Positions 63,714-64,000 of a DNA stretch of 64,000 nt are shown here, one piece after another. Every line of letters begins with the position of its first letter. The stretch's first letter is position 1. The translations under genes and the position numbers were made by a program. The notes under the pieces were generated by a model, which was not told the origin of the DNA, searched no databases, and saw nothing but the letters and a program-made list of their open reading frames with translations. The DNA comes from Ruegeria sp. TM1040 (GTDB taxonomy: Bacteria > Pseudomonadota > Alphaproteobacteria > Rhodobacterales > Rhodobacteraceae): the NCBI RefSeq assembly GCF_000014065.1, contig NC_008044.1:1015501-1079500 (forward strand), in the 5' to 3' direction.

Positions 63714-64000
63714 TCAGCGCTTCGGGTAATCCGGGTGTGGTGTGTCATGCATCGGCTTCCAGCGCCGGTGCAGCCAAAACCACTGACCCATATGGGCGCG
63801 AATGCGCTGCTCCAGATCATCGCAGACCGCCTGGGTCATGGTCACCGGGTCTGAATGGGCGATCTCTTCGGCCACAACCACGTCAAAATCCATCCCGTTT
63901 TCGCGCCTGATGCCGTAGATCGGGATGAAGGCGGCCTTGTATTTCAACGCAAGCTCCGCCGGTACGGTGGAGGTCAGGGCCGGGCGACCGAAGAAGGGCA
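63714..64000 (-). CDS. Lipid A acyltransferase (LpxL/HtrB family), 3' part only
   Basis: The last 95 residues of a late acyltransferase that adds secondary acyl chains to Kdo2-lipid A at the inner membrane. Seen: PFFGRPALTSTVPAELALKY then KAAFIPIYGIRRENGMDFDV, and near the end DLEQRIRAHMGQWFWLHRRW, which are the family's strand and C-terminal helix; the catalytic HX4D motif is outside the window. The gene continues beyond 64000. It ends 3 bp from the DUF1223 stop, so the two genes converge. Confidence 0.92.
   Translation of the reverse strand, partial: PFFGRPALTSTVPAELALKYKAAFIPIYGIRRENGMDFDVVVAEEIAHSDPVTMTQAVCDDLEQRIRAHMGQWFWLHRRWKPMHDTPHPDYPKR

Overview
The window is GC-rich chromosomal DNA from an alphaproteobacterium, most probably a marine member of the Rhodobacteraceae (Roseobacter group). 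The evidence is the gene set and order: a heterotetrameric sarcosine oxidase operon (soxBDAG), the run yajC-secD-secF-Mth938-ccmABCDG, a ccmI-ruvX-DUF1289 cluster, a retropepsin-like membrane protease, an Atm1-type ABC exporter, and an RND pump longer than its family. The genus cannot be fixed from the sequence alone. I see no insertion sequence, prophage, CRISPR array or rRNA. One tRNA (Asn, GTT) is present.

Layout. 1-8.5 kb: end of pepA, holC, a membrane aspartic protease, ABC-F and marC, a DUF2235 protein, a Bcr/CflA-type efflux pump, ndk and a TfoX-C-like gene. 8.8-16.1 kb is the most unusual part: a degenerate GDP-mannose pyrophosphorylase-like protein, then a sensory block made of a LuxR-type response regulator, a secreted SUOX-fold protein, a hybrid histidine kinase with REC and HPt domains, and a globin-STAS sensor. 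16.4-20.3 kb: dusA, a 2OG-dioxygenase-like gene and the ccmI-ruvX-DUF1289 operon. 20.5-25.9 kb: sarcosine oxidase. 25.9-28.9 kb: three tandem, related, unrecognised secreted proteins, then sodB and a GNAT gene. 29-34.2 kb: a LOG protein, a very acidic LysM protein, an Atm1-like exporter and an EF-hand protein. 34.5-38.4 kb: a divergent TetR/SDR pair, tRNA-Asn and a chemoreceptor. 38.4-39.3 kb is nearly gene-free. 39.4-50.6 kb: RND pump and adaptor, a YfgM-like protein with bamB and der, a fatty acid desaturase, and a histone-H1-like HhH protein. 50.7-64 kb: serS, yajC-secDF, Mth938-like, ccmABCDG, a short-chain dehydrogenase, an ABM-like protein, acnA, a DUF1223 protein and the 3' part of a lipid A acyltransferase gene.

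How the genes work together. Envelope biogenesis is well represented: YajC-SecDF drives late protein export, CcmABCDG and CcmI mature c-type cytochromes, BamB helps insert outer-membrane proteins, and LpxL-like, RND and MFS genes handle lipid A and efflux. Sarcosine oxidase demethylates sarcosine with tetrahydrofolate and releases hydrogen peroxide, which fits life on methylated amines and glycine betaine in the sea. SodB adds oxidant defence. The 10.9-16.1 kb block looks like a redox or gas-responsive signalling region whose input and output are unknown.

A short repeated element recurs here. It is a GC-rich hairpin next to a stop codon followed by a conserved block reading roughly GGGATATTT, then GCGTTAGAAGAAGC. 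It is found at about 0.9, 1.1, 18.3, 22.2 and 55.3 kb, with a partial copy at 4.4 kb. Four of the copies sit just downstream of genes, in the sense orientation. All functional statements rest on reading motifs by eye; no database search was possible.
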